Positions 1-8,416 of a stretch of DNA of 64,000 bases are shown one piece after another. Within the stretch, counting starts at the first letter, position 1. The number at the start of each line of letters is the position of its first letter. This DNA is from Halospina sp040196175. GTDB taxonomy: Bacteria > Pseudomonadota > Gammaproteobacteria > Pseudomonadales > Oleiphilaceae. The position numbers and the translations under genes are program-made. The notes under the pieces are model-generated. The model saw only the letters and a list, made by a program, of their open reading frames with translations. It ran no database searches and was not told the DNA's origin. The stretch is from assembly GCF_040196175.1 (NCBI RefSeq), contig NZ_JBEFNF010000001.1:806001-870000 (forward strand), written 5' to 3'.

Positions 1-12
1 ATAATCACTCAT
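1..12 (-). CDS. Start of a gene running off the left edge (partial)
   Basis: On the minus strand an ATG at 12 opens a frame reading Met-Ser-Asp-Tyr before the window ends. It lies 20 nt after the stop of the next gene upstream on the same strand, and a GGAGA ribosome-binding site sits about 6 nt before the ATG. The spacing suggests a two-gene operon with the secreted protein at 33-965. Nothing can be said about function from four codons. Confidence 0.45.
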
Positions 13-32
13 AGGGTTCTCTCCGTGGCCTG

Positions 33-965
33 TCAGGCTGATTTGAGGCGATCGATGGTTTGTTCCAGACTCTCGATGATGCTGGTGGAGTAGCGGTTGA
101 TCACGAACGCCACGTTCTGCTCATCATATTCGATGTAGGAACCACGGATGAAGCGCCATTTGCTGTTGACGTCCGATAGATTGGCGTCAATCTTCCCGTC
201 ATCCTCCGTGCGGTTGCGCAGTTTATCCAGAGTGTTCTCAAAACTTCTGGCAAGGTCGTCCAGAGACTGTTCTGAGTCTGCTCCCTGGAAGACCTGTGCT
301 ACGGAGGAGGATGAGCGTGCGGAATAACGGGTCACCATCAGGGCCATAGTGATGCTGGCTTCTCGGGCCAGCTCAAGATCCGTTTCGGTGGGGGTAGCAT
401 CCTGGCCAGCAACTTGGTTGTAGATATTTTTGGAGAGTACGCTGAGGCTCTGCGCCTGATTGGCCATGTCCGATAGCAGACGGAGGTCGGGGTAGCCGGA
501 CTCCCGCACATCCTCAATGTTGGTTTCCATCTGATCATCAAAGTTGTTGAACGCCTTTTTCAGGTCGCCCATCTGGCTGTCCGTAAGCGAGTTTCCGGTC
601 TGATCTTTAATCTGCTCAAGCAGTTGGCGCGATTGATCCATATGGTCACTGATTCGGGTGGCTAGCTCTTCCTCGGGATCTGTGGTGTAGACGTAGTAGT
701 CGTTCAGGGCTCTGAAATTGCGCAGTCGAAAGCGGTGCACGTTGCTCAGAAGCTTTTCGGCTCTCAGGTTCTGCGCGGTCTTGCCCTGTTTGACCGGCTC
801 GTCATTGTTGCCGTTTTCGACCGTTTCAGGTCCAAAACCGGTTCCTGGTGCACCGCTATTGCTGGAGCCTTCCTGTGCTGTGGCAGGGATGGCAATCGCC
901 AGGGTAAGCAACAGTGTTGCTCCCAGGCTCAAGCCGGTCGAAGTGCAGGCAGTCTCTTGCGTCAT
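33..965 (-). CDS. Secreted all-alpha hypothetical protein
   Basis: This 310-residue protein has a hydrophobic N-terminal stretch (about residues 11-29) ending in an Ala-Thr-Ala-Gln site that looks like a signal peptidase I cleavage site, so it is probably periplasmic. The n-region carries no Lys or Arg, which is unusual for a Sec signal. The rest is hydrophilic, rich in Asp, Glu, Arg, Leu and Gln, and predicted by eye to be mostly helical, ending in an amphipathic helix. No catalytic motif or family is recognised. The ATG at 965 has a GGAGA element about 9 nt upstream, and in-frame stops precede it closely, so the start is well bounded. It is divergent from fadB and probably co-transcribed with the gene at the left edge. 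Confidence 0.75.
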   Translation of the reverse strand: MTQETACTSTGLSLGATLLLTLAIAIPATAQEGSSNSGAPGTGFGPETVENGNNDEPVKQGKTAQNLRAEKLLSNVHRFRLRNFRALNDYYVYTTDPEEELATRISDHMDQSRQLLEQIKDQTGNSLTDSQMGDLKKAFNNFDDQMETNIEDVRESGYPDLRLLSDMANQAQSLSVLSKNIYNQVAGQDATPTETDLELAREASITMALMVTRYSARSSSSVAQVFQGADSEQSLDDLARSFENTLDKLRNRTEDDGKIDANLSDVNSKWRFIRGSYIEYDEQNVAFVINRYSTSIIESLEQTIDRLKSA

Positions 966-1151
966 GGGGTATCGTCTCCACCGCTTATTTGGTTATTAAG
1001 TAGGCTGATCAGTTCGGGTACTCATAACTTAGTCCCAAACAGTCTAGCAAGGTTTCGCATTCTTCCAATCTGCGTAGCAGGAGTTCAGCGGTTAATATCG
1101 CAGGATGGGCGTGTATAAACAAATTGACAAACGCTCGGTTTTTTTTCATCG

Positions 1152-1180
1152 TTGGCACCGGATTCAAACGACTGTATGAA
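1152..1180 (+). promoter_or_regulatory. Predicted sigma70 promoter of fadBA
   Basis: TTGGCA (1152-1157) is followed after exactly 17 nt by TATGAA (1175-1180). The -35 matches the consensus at five of six positions and the -10 at four. Transcription would start near 1187, leaving a leader of about 45 nt before fadB. The -10 box lies inside the near-palindrome annotated at 1162-1181, as expected for a repressed promoter. Confidence 0.5.
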
Positions 1181-1181
1181 T
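1162..1181. promoter_or_regulatory. PsrA-like operator overlapping the fadBA -10 box
   Basis: ATTCAAAC, four spacer bases, then GTATGAAT form a 20-bp dyad with a single mismatch (A for T) in the right arm. The core fits the known pseudomonad PsrA site, (G/C)AAAC-N2-4-GTTT(G/C), at all but one position. PsrA is a TetR-family repressor relieved by long-chain fatty acids and known to control fadBA. The regulator itself is not in this window, so assignment to PsrA is inference. Confidence 0.5.
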
Positions 1182-1233
1182 TTGGATCGCGCTACGGCCA
1201 GCGACGTACCAATCACAACCTGGAGAACAGTTG

Positions 1234-3381
1234 ATGATTTACGAAGGTAAAGCCATCACGGTTAAAGAGATCGAAGGCGGTTTTGCACAACTCGACTTCG
1301 ATCTGAAGGGTGAGTCTGTTAATAAGTTCAATCAGCTCACCATCGGGGAACTCGGCGAAGCGGCCGAGGCCCTCGAACAGCAGAAAAAGCTCAAGGGGTT
1401 GGTTGTTACCAGCTCGAAGGACGCCTTCATTGTGGGCGCGGATATAACCGAGTTCACGGACCTGTTCGCGGGTCCGGAGGAAGAGCTCGTCAACAACAAC
1501 CTCAAGGCCAACCGGATCTTCAACAGCATTGAGGATCTGCCTTTCCCTACAGTGACCGCGATTAACGGTCAGGCGCTGGGCGGTGGCTTTGAAATGTGTC
1601 TGGCCACTGACTTCCGCGTCATTGACGAGAAGGCCAAGGTCGGGCTGCCGGAAGTTAAACTCGGCATCTTCCCCGGTTTCGGTGGTACGGTGCGGCTTAC
1701 TCGGCTTATCGGCGCGGATAACGCGATTGAGTGGATCTGCATGGGGTCAGAACAGAAAGCGGACGCCGCACTCAAGGCGCACGCTGTCGATGCCGTCGTG
1801 GAGCAGGACCAGCTGGTCGACGCTGCGATTGATATGCTTAACGAAGCCAATGCCGGCAAGCTGGACTACCAGGCCCGCCGCGAGGAGAAGACCGGCAAGC
1901 TGAAACTCAACTCCATGGAAAGTATGATGGTGTTTGAGACTTCGAAGGGCTACGTGGCCGGGCAATCCGGACCCAACTATCCGTCGCCGGTTGAAGCGGT
2001 CAAGGTGATGCAGAAGCATGCCGGCATGACGCGCGACAAGGCGATCGAAGTTGAGGCAAACGGTTTTGCCAAAATGGCGAAAACCGGCACTGCGTCGTCG
2101 TTGGTGCAGATCTTCCTGAACGATCAGGATCTGAAGAAGAAGGGCAAAGACTACGAGAAGCAGGCGAACCAGGTGAAGATGGCGGCCGTTCTCGGTGCCG
2201 GCATCATGGGTGGCGGCATTGCTTTCCAGTCCGCGTCCAAGGGCACGCCCATCCTCATGAAGGACATCAACCGTGATGGCATCACAGCGGGTCTTGAAGA
2301 AGCCAAGAAGCTGCTGACCAAGCGTGTTGAAAAGGGCAAGATGAACGCCGGTCAGATGGCCGATGTGCTCAACAACATCCATCCGACGCTGAATTATGGC
2401 GATTTCAGTGATGTGGACTTGGTGGTTGAAGCCGTGGTCGAGAATCCGAAGGTCAAAGACTCGGTACTGCGTGAGACCGAGGATGTGATCGGCGAGGACA
2501 AGATCCTTACCTCCAACACCTCCACCATCTCCATTGACCGTCTGGCGAAAAACCTCAAGCGCCCTGAAAATTTCTGTGGGATGCACTTCTTCAACCCGGT
2601 ACACATGATGCCGCTGGTTGAGGTAATCCGTGGCGAGAAGACCAGCGACAACGCGGTTGCTACTACCGTTGCCTATGCCCGTGCGATGGGCAAGAGCCCG
2701 ATCGTGGTCAACGACTGCCCCGGTTTCCTGGTGAACCGGATCCTGTTCCCGTACTTCGGTGGTTTTGCACGCCTGGTCCGCGACGGCGCCGATTACCAAA
2801 GGGTCGATAAGATCATGGAGAAGTTTGGCTGGCCCATGGGCCCGGCCTATCTGCTGGACGTGGTGGGCATGGACACCGCCAAGCACGCCAATGAGGTGAT
2901 GGCCGAAGGCTTCCCGGATCGCATGAAAGATGAGCACAAGAGTGCTATCGACGTCATGTTCGAAGAGGATCGCCTTGGTCAGAAGTCTGACATTGGCTTC
3001 TACCAGTACAAGCTCGACAAGAAGGGCAAGCAGCAAAAAGTTGTGGATGAGTCCACTTATGACCTGCTTAAGCCTGTTGTTCACAACAACCAGGAGCTCA
3101 CCGACGACGAGATCATTGAGCGCATGATGATCCCGCTGTGCATCGAGACCGTGCGGTGCCTGGAAGACAACATCGTGGGTACGGCCGCCGAGGCGGATAT
3201 GGGGCTGGTCTATGGTATCGGCTTCCCGCCTTTCCGTGGTGGTGCGCTGCGCTACATCGACGACATTGGCCTGGACGCGTTCTGTCAGATGGCAGACAAG
3301 TACAAGGACCTGGGTCCGCTTTATCATCCGACCGACGGCATGCGTGAAATGGCCAAGGCCGGCAAAAAGTTCCATGGCTGA
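1234..3381 (+). CDS. fadB: Fatty acid oxidation complex subunit alpha FadB
   Basis: This 715-residue multifunctional enzyme carries enoyl-CoA hydratase/isomerase and L-3-hydroxyacyl-CoA dehydrogenase activities of aerobic beta-oxidation. The N-terminal crotonase domain has the oxyanion-hole stretch GQALGGGFEMCLATDF and the two catalytic glutamates at 120 and 140 (E. coli Glu119 and Glu139). A Rossmann motif VLGAGIMGGGIAFQSASKG near residue 320 binds NAD, and MHFFNPVHMMPLVEV near 450 holds the catalytic His. Length is close to the E. coli protein (729). The ATG at 1234 is preferred over the TTG at 1231 because it gives the family-like start MIYEGK; GGAG lies 8 nt upstream. fadA follows after 32 nt, and the two form the alpha2-beta2 complex. 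Confidence 0.97.
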   Translation: MIYEGKAITVKEIEGGFAQLDFDLKGESVNKFNQLTIGELGEAAEALEQQKKLKGLVVTSSKDAFIVGADITEFTDLFAGPEEELVNNNLKANRIFNSIEDLPFPTVTAINGQALGGGFEMCLATDFRVIDEKAKVGLPEVKLGIFPGFGGTVRLTRLIGADNAIEWICMGSEQKADAALKAHAVDAVVEQDQLVDAAIDMLNEANAGKLDYQARREEKTGKLKLNSMESMMVFETSKGYVAGQSGPNYPSPVEAVKVMQKHAGMTRDKAIEVEANGFAKMAKTGTASSLVQIFLNDQDLKKKGKDYEKQANQVKMAAVLGAGIMGGGIAFQSASKGTPILMKDINRDGITAGLEEAKKLLTKRVEKGKMNAGQMADVLNNIHPTLNYGDFSDVDLVVEAVVENPKVKDSVLRETEDVIGEDKILTSNTSTISIDRLAKNLKRPENFCGMHFFNPVHMMPLVEVIRGEKTSDNAVATTVAYARAMGKSPIVVNDCPGFLVNRILFPYFGGFARLVRDGADYQRVDKIMEKFGWPMGPAYLLDVVGMDTAKHANEVMAEGFPDRMKDEHKSAIDVMFEEDRLGQKSDIGFYQYKLDKKGKQQKVVDESTYDLLKPVVHNNQELTDDEIIERMMIPLCIETVRCLEDNIVGTAAEADMGLVYGIGFPPFRGGALRYIDDIGLDAFCQMADKYKDLGPLYHPTDGMREMAKAGKKFHG

Positions 3382-3413
3382 TCGTTGAACAGATTTCCGA
3401 ACGGAGAAAATCT

Positions 3414-4589
3414 ATGAGCCTTAATCCGAGAGACGTTGTCATAGTCGATTGCGTGCGGACACCGATGGGCCGTGCCAAAAATGGCTGTTTCCGCAATGTG
3501 CGTGCCGAGGATCTTTCCGCGGCACTGGTCGAAGCGCTTTTTGACCGCAACCCGAAGCTTGATCCGAAGGAAGTGGAGGATGTGATCTGGGGCTGCGTCA
3601 ATCAGACGAAAGAGCAGGGACTGAACATCGCACGCCAGATGTCATTGATGACCCGCATCCCTCATGAAGCGGCAGGGCAGACCGTGAACCGTCTGTGCGG
3701 TTCTTCCATGAGTGCTCTGCATACCGCCAGCCAGGCGGTGCAGACCGGCAACGGCGAAGTGTTCGTGATTGGTGGTGTTGAGCACATGGGTCACATTCCC
3801 ATGGAATCCGGCTTCGACCACAACCCAGCGTCGTCCAAGTATTCCGCCAAGGCGTCCAACATGATGGGCCTGACTGCGGAAATGCTGGCTAAGATGCACG
3901 GCATTACCCGGGAACAGCAGGATCAGTTCGGCGCGCGGTCACACCAGCGTGCGGCGAATGCTCGCGAAAATGGCGGTTTCGACAGTGAAATCGTTCCCGT
4001 TGAGGGTCACGATGACAATGGTTACCGCAAACTGATTGAGCAGGATGAGACCATTCGCGCGGATACCACTGCGGAAGGGCTGTCCGAGCTCAAGCCAGCC
4101 TTTGACCCGAAGGATGGCACGGTTACCGCTGGTACCTCGTCACAGCTGACCGACGGCGCTTCTAGCATGCTGGTGATGTCTGCCGAGAAGGCTAAGGCAC
4201 TGGGTCTCGAACCCATCGCCAAGATACGGGCAACAGCTGTGGCAGGCGTGGATCCGGCGATCATGGGCTATGGTCCCGTTCCGGCTACCAAGAAGGCGCT
4301 CAAGCGAGCTGGTCTCAAGGTCGAAGACATCGACTACTGGGAGCTCAACGAAGCCTTCGCCGGGCAGTCCCTGCCGGTTCTGAAGGATCTTAAGCTGCTG
4401 GATGAGATGGACCAGAAGGTGAATCTCCATGGTGGTGCCATCGCCCTGGGTCATCCGCTGGGCTGTTCCGGCTCCCGCATCGCCACCACACTGCTGCGTG
4501 TGATGCAGCAGAATGAGGGTACCCTGGGTGTCGCCACCATGTGTGTCGGTCTCGGGCAGGGGACGGCCACCGTTTTCGAGCGGGTCTGA
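3414..4589 (+). CDS. fadA: 3-ketoacyl-CoA thiolase FadA
   Basis: This 391-residue thiolase performs the last step of beta-oxidation, cleaving 3-ketoacyl-CoA with CoA to acetyl-CoA and a shortened acyl-CoA. Cys95 in VNRLCGSSMSALHTA is the acyl-accepting nucleophile, His347 lies in ALGHPLGCSGSR, and Cys377 in the C-terminal CVGLGQGTA is the proton-relay cysteine. Length is the usual one. A GGAGAAAA ribosome-binding site precedes the ATG. It is the second gene of the fadBA operon and is followed by a strong terminator. Confidence 0.97.
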   Translation: MSLNPRDVVIVDCVRTPMGRAKNGCFRNVRAEDLSAALVEALFDRNPKLDPKEVEDVIWGCVNQTKEQGLNIARQMSLMTRIPHEAAGQTVNRLCGSSMSALHTASQAVQTGNGEVFVIGGVEHMGHIPMESGFDHNPASSKYSAKASNMMGLTAEMLAKMHGITREQQDQFGARSHQRAANARENGGFDSEIVPVEGHDDNGYRKLIEQDETIRADTTAEGLSELKPAFDPKDGTVTAGTSSQLTDGASSMLVMSAEKAKALGLEPIAKIRATAVAGVDPAIMGYGPVPATKKALKRAGLKVEDIDYWELNEAFAGQSLPVLKDLKLLDEMDQKVNLHGGAIALGHPLGCSGSRIATTLLRVMQQNEGTLGVATMCVGLGQGTATVFERV

Positions 4590-4609
4590 ACCGCTTCCAT
4601 ACCCTGAAA

Positions 4610-4637
4610 AGCCCGGCCTAGCGCCGGGCTTTTTGTT
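4610..4637 (+). terminator. Rho-independent terminator of fadBA
   Basis: AGCCCGGC (4610-4617) and GCCGGGCT (4623-4630) form an 8-bp GC-rich stem with loop CTAGC, followed directly by TTTTGTTT. It lies 20 nt after the fadA stop. Confidence 0.9.
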
Positions 4638-4738
4638 TGGGTCGGCTTGACCCGCCATCACCGAATCCCTATATATTGTCGCCACGTCCATGGCCGGCGC
4701 CATGGTCACTACACTGTCCTGAGGATGTTTTCGCCGTT

Positions 4739-7432
4739 ATGGGTAAAAGTCTGGTAATCGTGGAGTCTCCCGCCAAGGCCAAGACCATCAATAAATACCT
4801 TGGTAATGACTACATTGTGAAGTCCAGCGTGGGGCACATCCGCGATCTTCCGGTCAGTGGCTCCGGCAACAGAAAGACGGATCCCCAGGAGCGTGCCCGC
4901 CAGGCGGCGGAGACACGCAAGATGGATCCCGAGACCAAGGCGCTGTACAAGCAGCAGAAAGCTCACGATCAGCTGATCCGCCGCATGGGGGTGGACCCGG
5001 AGAACGATTGGGAAGCCCACTACGAGATTCTGCCGGGCAAGGAGAAGGTGGTCAGTGAACTCCAACGCCTGGCGAATAATGCCGACGCGGTCTATCTGGC
5101 AACGGACCTTGACCGGGAAGGAGAGGCCATCGCCTGGCATCTGAAAGAGGCGATGGGGGGAGAGGACGACAAGTACCGTCGGGTGGTTTTCAATGAGATC
5201 ACCAAGCGTGCCATTCAGGAGGCGTTCTCTGAACCCACGGATGTGGATACGAACCGGGTCAAGGCACAGCAGGCGCGGCGTTTCCTGGATCGGGTGGTCG
5301 GGTATATGGTTTCGCCGCTGCTCTGGAGCAAAATCGCGCGCGGGCTTTCTGCAGGGCGGGTCCAGTCCGTTGCCGTGCGGCTTATTGTGGAGCGTGAGCG
5401 CGAGATCCGGGCGTTTGTGCCAGAGGAGTACTGGGAGCTTGCTGCACTTCTGACACCGCCGGAACAGAAAAACGTTGGTGTGCCTTTCGATGTGGCGAAG
5501 TACAACGGCAAGGCGTATCGCCCTACCAGCGAGCAGCAGAGCAACGAGCATGTTGAGCGTCTGAGAGCGCTGACAGCGGACGAAGAGGCGTTCCGCGTTA
5601 CCAAGCGTGAGGATAAGCCGACGAAATCCCGGCCCTCCGCGCCCTTCATTACCTCAACGTTGCAGCAGGCGGCCAGTAATCGCATGGGGTTCAGTGTTAA
5701 GAAGACCATGACGCTTGCCCAGCGACTGTACGAGGCGGGTTACATCACCTACATGCGAACAGACTCCACCAATCTGAGCCAGGATGCGATCCAGTCCGCA
5801 CGGGGTTACATTCAGGCCAGCTTTGGTGATGACTATCTGCCTGAAAAACCGCGTTATTACACGTCCCGGGAGGGTGCGCAGGAAGCGCATGAGGCAATCC
5901 GTCCGTCAGACGTCAAGTATCGCGCACAGGACATCAGTGGTTTGGAGAAGGACGCGGAGCGCCTTTATGACCTGATCTGGCGTCAGTTCGTGGCCTGCCA
6001 GATGACCGATGCGCAATTCCTGAGCACGTCGATCACGGTTGTGGCGGGGGATTACCAGCTGAAAACCCGGGGGCGCATTATCCGTTTTGATGGTTTTCAG
6101 AAAGTACTGCCGCAGTCCAACAGGAAGGATCAGGACGTCGAGCTTCCGGACATTGTCGAAGGGGATCGCTTGACTCTGAGCGAGCTGACGCCGAGCCAGC
6201 ACTTCACCAAGCCTACGCCCCGCTACACTGAGGCATCACTGGTTAAGGAACTGGAAAAGCGCGGTATCGGCCGTCCTTCGACTTATGCCTCCATCATTTC
6301 GACCATTCAGGAGCGCGGTTACGTGTGCCTTGAGAACCGGCGATTCTACGCGGAAAAGCTTGGCGATATTGTTACTGATCGCCTTAACGAGTCCTTTTCC
6401 AATCTCCTGGATTATGATTTCACCGCACGTATGGAGGAAGAGCTCGACGAAGTAGCCGAGGGCAAGGAAGACTGGAAGCAGGTGCTCAATGAGTTCTATG
6501 ACAACTTCTCGAAGCAGCTTCGGCAGGCGGAATCCACAGACAGTGGCATGCGGACCAACACGCCGACGGATACCGATATTGAGTGCCCTGACTGTGGGCG
6601 GCCGATGCAGATCCGTATTGCGAGCACCGGTGTTTTTCTGGGGTGCTCCGGGTATTCACTACCTCCCAAGGAACGCTGCAAGAAAACCATCAACCTGATT
6701 CCGGGTGATGAGGCGGTCAGTGCGGATGAGGATGAAGATGGTGAGGGCGAGTCACGCCTTCTGCGCGAAAAGCACCGCTGCTCTAAATGCGGTACTGCGA
6801 TGGACAGTTATCTGATTGATGAGAGCCGCAAGCTGCACGTCTGTGGCAATAACCCTGATTGTGACGGCCAGGAGCTGGAATACGGCAGTTTCCGCATCAA
6901 AGGTTATGAAGGGCCAACGCTTGAGTGCGACAAGTGTGGTAGCGAGATGCAGCTCAAGAGCGGGCGCTTTGGCAAATATTTCGACTGTACCAATTCGGAG
7001 TGTAAGAATACTCGTAAACTGCTGCGCAATGGTGAGCCAGCGCCGCCCAAGATGGACCCGATTCCGATGCCGGAGCTCCAGTGCCAGAAGGTGGACGACA
7101 CCTATGTGCTGCGGGATGGCGCCTCAGGTCTGTTCCTGGCCGCTAGCCAGTTCCCCAAGAATCGCGAAACCCGTCCGCCGCTTGTCAGTGAGATTAAGCC
7201 TCACGCAGCGGAGTTGGATCCCAAATACGCCTACATACTGGATGCGCCCGAGCGTGATCCGGAGGGGAATCCGACAACAGTGCGGTACAGCCGCAAGACG
7301 AAGGAGCAGTATGTAGCGTCTGAAAAAGACGGTAAGGCGACGGGATGGCAGGCGTACTATCGTAACGGGCAGTGGGAGCCGCAGGATAAGAAGAAATCCG
7401 GCGCCAAAGGGGGTAAGCGAAAGGCCAGCTGA
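4739..7432 (+). CDS. topA: DNA topoisomerase I (type IA, omega protein)
   Basis: This 897-residue enzyme relaxes negative supercoils by transient single-strand breaks. The Toprim domain opens with LVIVESPAKAKTINKY (Glu9) and contains ATDLDREGEA (Asp123, Asp125, Glu127). The active-site tyrosine is Tyr338 in YITYMRTDSTN. Three C-terminal four-cysteine zinc ribbons follow (CPDCG...C...C, CSKCG...C...C, CDKCG...C...C), then a winged region and a Lys-rich tail ending KGGKRKAS. The frame is open back to 4637, but the ATG at 4739 gives the conserved N-terminus MGKSLVIVES; the upstream part would overlap the fadA terminator. A GAGGAT element lies about 12 nt upstream. Confidence 0.97.
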   Translation: MGKSLVIVESPAKAKTINKYLGNDYIVKSSVGHIRDLPVSGSGNRKTDPQERARQAAETRKMDPETKALYKQQKAHDQLIRRMGVDPENDWEAHYEILPGKEKVVSELQRLANNADAVYLATDLDREGEAIAWHLKEAMGGEDDKYRRVVFNEITKRAIQEAFSEPTDVDTNRVKAQQARRFLDRVVGYMVSPLLWSKIARGLSAGRVQSVAVRLIVEREREIRAFVPEEYWELAALLTPPEQKNVGVPFDVAKYNGKAYRPTSEQQSNEHVERLRALTADEEAFRVTKREDKPTKSRPSAPFITSTLQQAASNRMGFSVKKTMTLAQRLYEAGYITYMRTDSTNLSQDAIQSARGYIQASFGDDYLPEKPRYYTSREGAQEAHEAIRPSDVKYRAQDISGLEKDAERLYDLIWRQFVACQMTDAQFLSTSITVVAGDYQLKTRGRIIRFDGFQKVLPQSNRKDQDVELPDIVEGDRLTLSELTPSQHFTKPTPRYTEASLVKELEKRGIGRPSTYASIISTIQERGYVCLENRRFYAEKLGDIVTDRLNESFSNLLDYDFTARMEEELDEVAEGKEDWKQVLNEFYDNFSKQLRQAESTDSGMRTNTPTDTDIECPDCGRPMQIRIASTGVFLGCSGYSLPPKERCKKTINLIPGDEAVSADEDEDGEGESRLLREKHRCSKCGTAMDSYLIDESRKLHVCGNNPDCDGQELEYGSFRIKGYEGPTLECDKCGSEMQLKSGRFGKYFDCTNSECKNTRKLLRNGEPAPPKMDPIPMPELQCQKVDDTYVLRDGASGLFLAASQFPKNRETRPPLVSEIKPHAAELDPKYAYILDAPERDPEGNPTTVRYSRKTKEQYVASEKDGKATGWQAYYRNGQWEPQDKKKSGAKGGKRKAS

Positions 7433-7443
7433 TGATTCTGGTA

Positions 7444-7462
7444 GAGCCTGCAGTGCAGGCTC
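7444..7462. repeat. Perfect inverted repeat between convergent genes
   Basis: GAGCCTGC (7444-7451), loop AGT, GCAGGCTC (7455-7462). It sits in the 41-nt gap between the 3' ends of topA and the convergent reductase gene. There is no T-run on either side, so it may end or protect both transcripts but is not a canonical rho-independent terminator. Confidence 0.5.
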
Positions 7463-7473
7463 GCTGGTGCTGA

Positions 7474-8346
7474 TCAGGTGTGCGCTCGCAACCGCTCCAG
7501 CAGCGCTGACGTATCCCAGCGCCCTCCGCCCAGGTTCTGGACGTCGCCATAGAACTGGTCAATCAGGGCCGCCACGGGTAGGCTGGCGCCGTTGTTGCGC
7601 GCTTCCGCGAGACAGATACCCAGATCTTTGCGCATCCAGTCCACGGCAAAACCGTGGTTGTATTCTCCCTCAATCATGGTTCCGGCGCGATTGTCCATTT
7701 GCCAGGATTGGGCGGCACCGCCACTGATGGCCTGTACGACTGATGCCGGGTCAAGCCCCGCTTCCTCGGCAAAATGAAGCCCTTCCGATAGCCCCTGAAG
7801 GAGGCCAGCGACAGTGACCTGGTTTACCATCTTGGTGAGCTGACCACTGCCCACAACGCCCATATAGTGCACTGCCTTACCATAACAGTTGAGCACGGGC
7901 TGGGCACGATCAAAAGCGGCGCGCTCGCCACCGCACATAATGGTGAGCTGACCTTTTTCTGCGCCCTGCTGGCCGCCGGATACGGGGGCATCGACCCAGC
8001 TTTGGCCCGCCGTTGCGGCCAACTCGGCCAGTTCCCGGGTGACACTGGCGGAGGCCGTGGTGTGGTCCAACAGAAGGGTGCCCTCAGGGGCATTGGCAAT
8101 GATGCCGTCGTCTTCTGTGTAGAGCTCCCGGAGGTCCTGGTCTGCACCCACACAGGTAACAACGGCATCCGCATCCGCCACGGTTTCAGGTAGGCGCCCT
8201 CCGGTTTCTCCTGGATGGGTCTGGGTCCAGTTATCAGCTTTCGCCGGACTGCGGTTATAGACTCGCACGGAGAAATCATCATGACACGCCAGGTGTCCGG
8301 CCATGGGAAAGCCCATGACGCCAAGCCCGATGAATGCGATCCGCAT
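7474..8346 (-). CDS. NAD(P)-dependent 3-hydroxyisobutyrate dehydrogenase-type reductase
   Basis: This 290-residue protein belongs to the beta-hydroxyacid dehydrogenase family (HIBADH, tartronate semialdehyde reductase, GarR/GlxR). It shows the Rossmann motif FIGLGVMGFPMAG at residues 5-17, the substrate-binding stretch DAPVSGGQQGAEKGQL at 119-134, and catalytic Lys172 in GSGQLTKMVNQ. The substrate cannot be fixed from sequence. The frame is open back to 8523, inside gltA, but the ATG at 8346 with GGGAG upstream gives the correct family N-terminus. It follows gltA on the same strand after a terminator, so it probably has its own promoter. Confidence 0.9.
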   Translation of the reverse strand: MRIAFIGLGVMGFPMAGHLACHDDFSVRVYNRSPAKADNWTQTHPGETGGRLPETVADADAVVTCVGADQDLRELYTEDDGIIANAPEGTLLLDHTTASASVTRELAELAATAGQSWVDAPVSGGQQGAEKGQLTIMCGGERAAFDRAQPVLNCYGKAVHYMGVVGSGQLTKMVNQVTVAGLLQGLSEGLHFAEEAGLDPASVVQAISGGAAQSWQMDNRAGTMIEGEYNHGFAVDWMRKDLGICLAEARNNGASLPVAALIDQFYGDVQNLGGGRWDTSALLERLRAHT

Positions 8347-8380
8347 AGGTGTTGGCTCCCTGTTTATTGCCTTAAAACGA

Positions 8381-8406
8381 GAAAACCCGCTCGGAAGCGG
8401 GTTTTC
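8381..8406 (-). terminator. Rho-independent terminator of gltA
   Basis: GAAAACCCGCT (8381-8391) pairs perfectly with AGCGGGTTTTC (8396-8406) around a 4-nt loop. On the minus strand the stem ends in GGGTTTTC just after the gltA stop at 8417. The A/T arms make it nearly symmetrical. Confidence 0.85.
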
Positions 8407-8416
8407 TGCGGGATGG

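Noticed and set aside
1124..1152. Perfect TTGACA as the fadB -35 box
   Set aside because: The base positions 17 nt downstream read CATCGT, a poor -10; TTGGCA-N17-TATGAA further down fits better.
1747..3375. 542-residue open frame on the minus strand opposite fadB
   Set aside because: It is the antisense shadow of a clear fadB; the predicted protein is His/Val/Leu-rich with no family motifs, as expected from reading GC-rich codons backwards.
4637..4738. 34-codon N-terminal extension of topA
   Set aside because: It begins inside the fadA terminator, is not family-like, and the ATG at 4739 gives the conserved TopA N-terminus.
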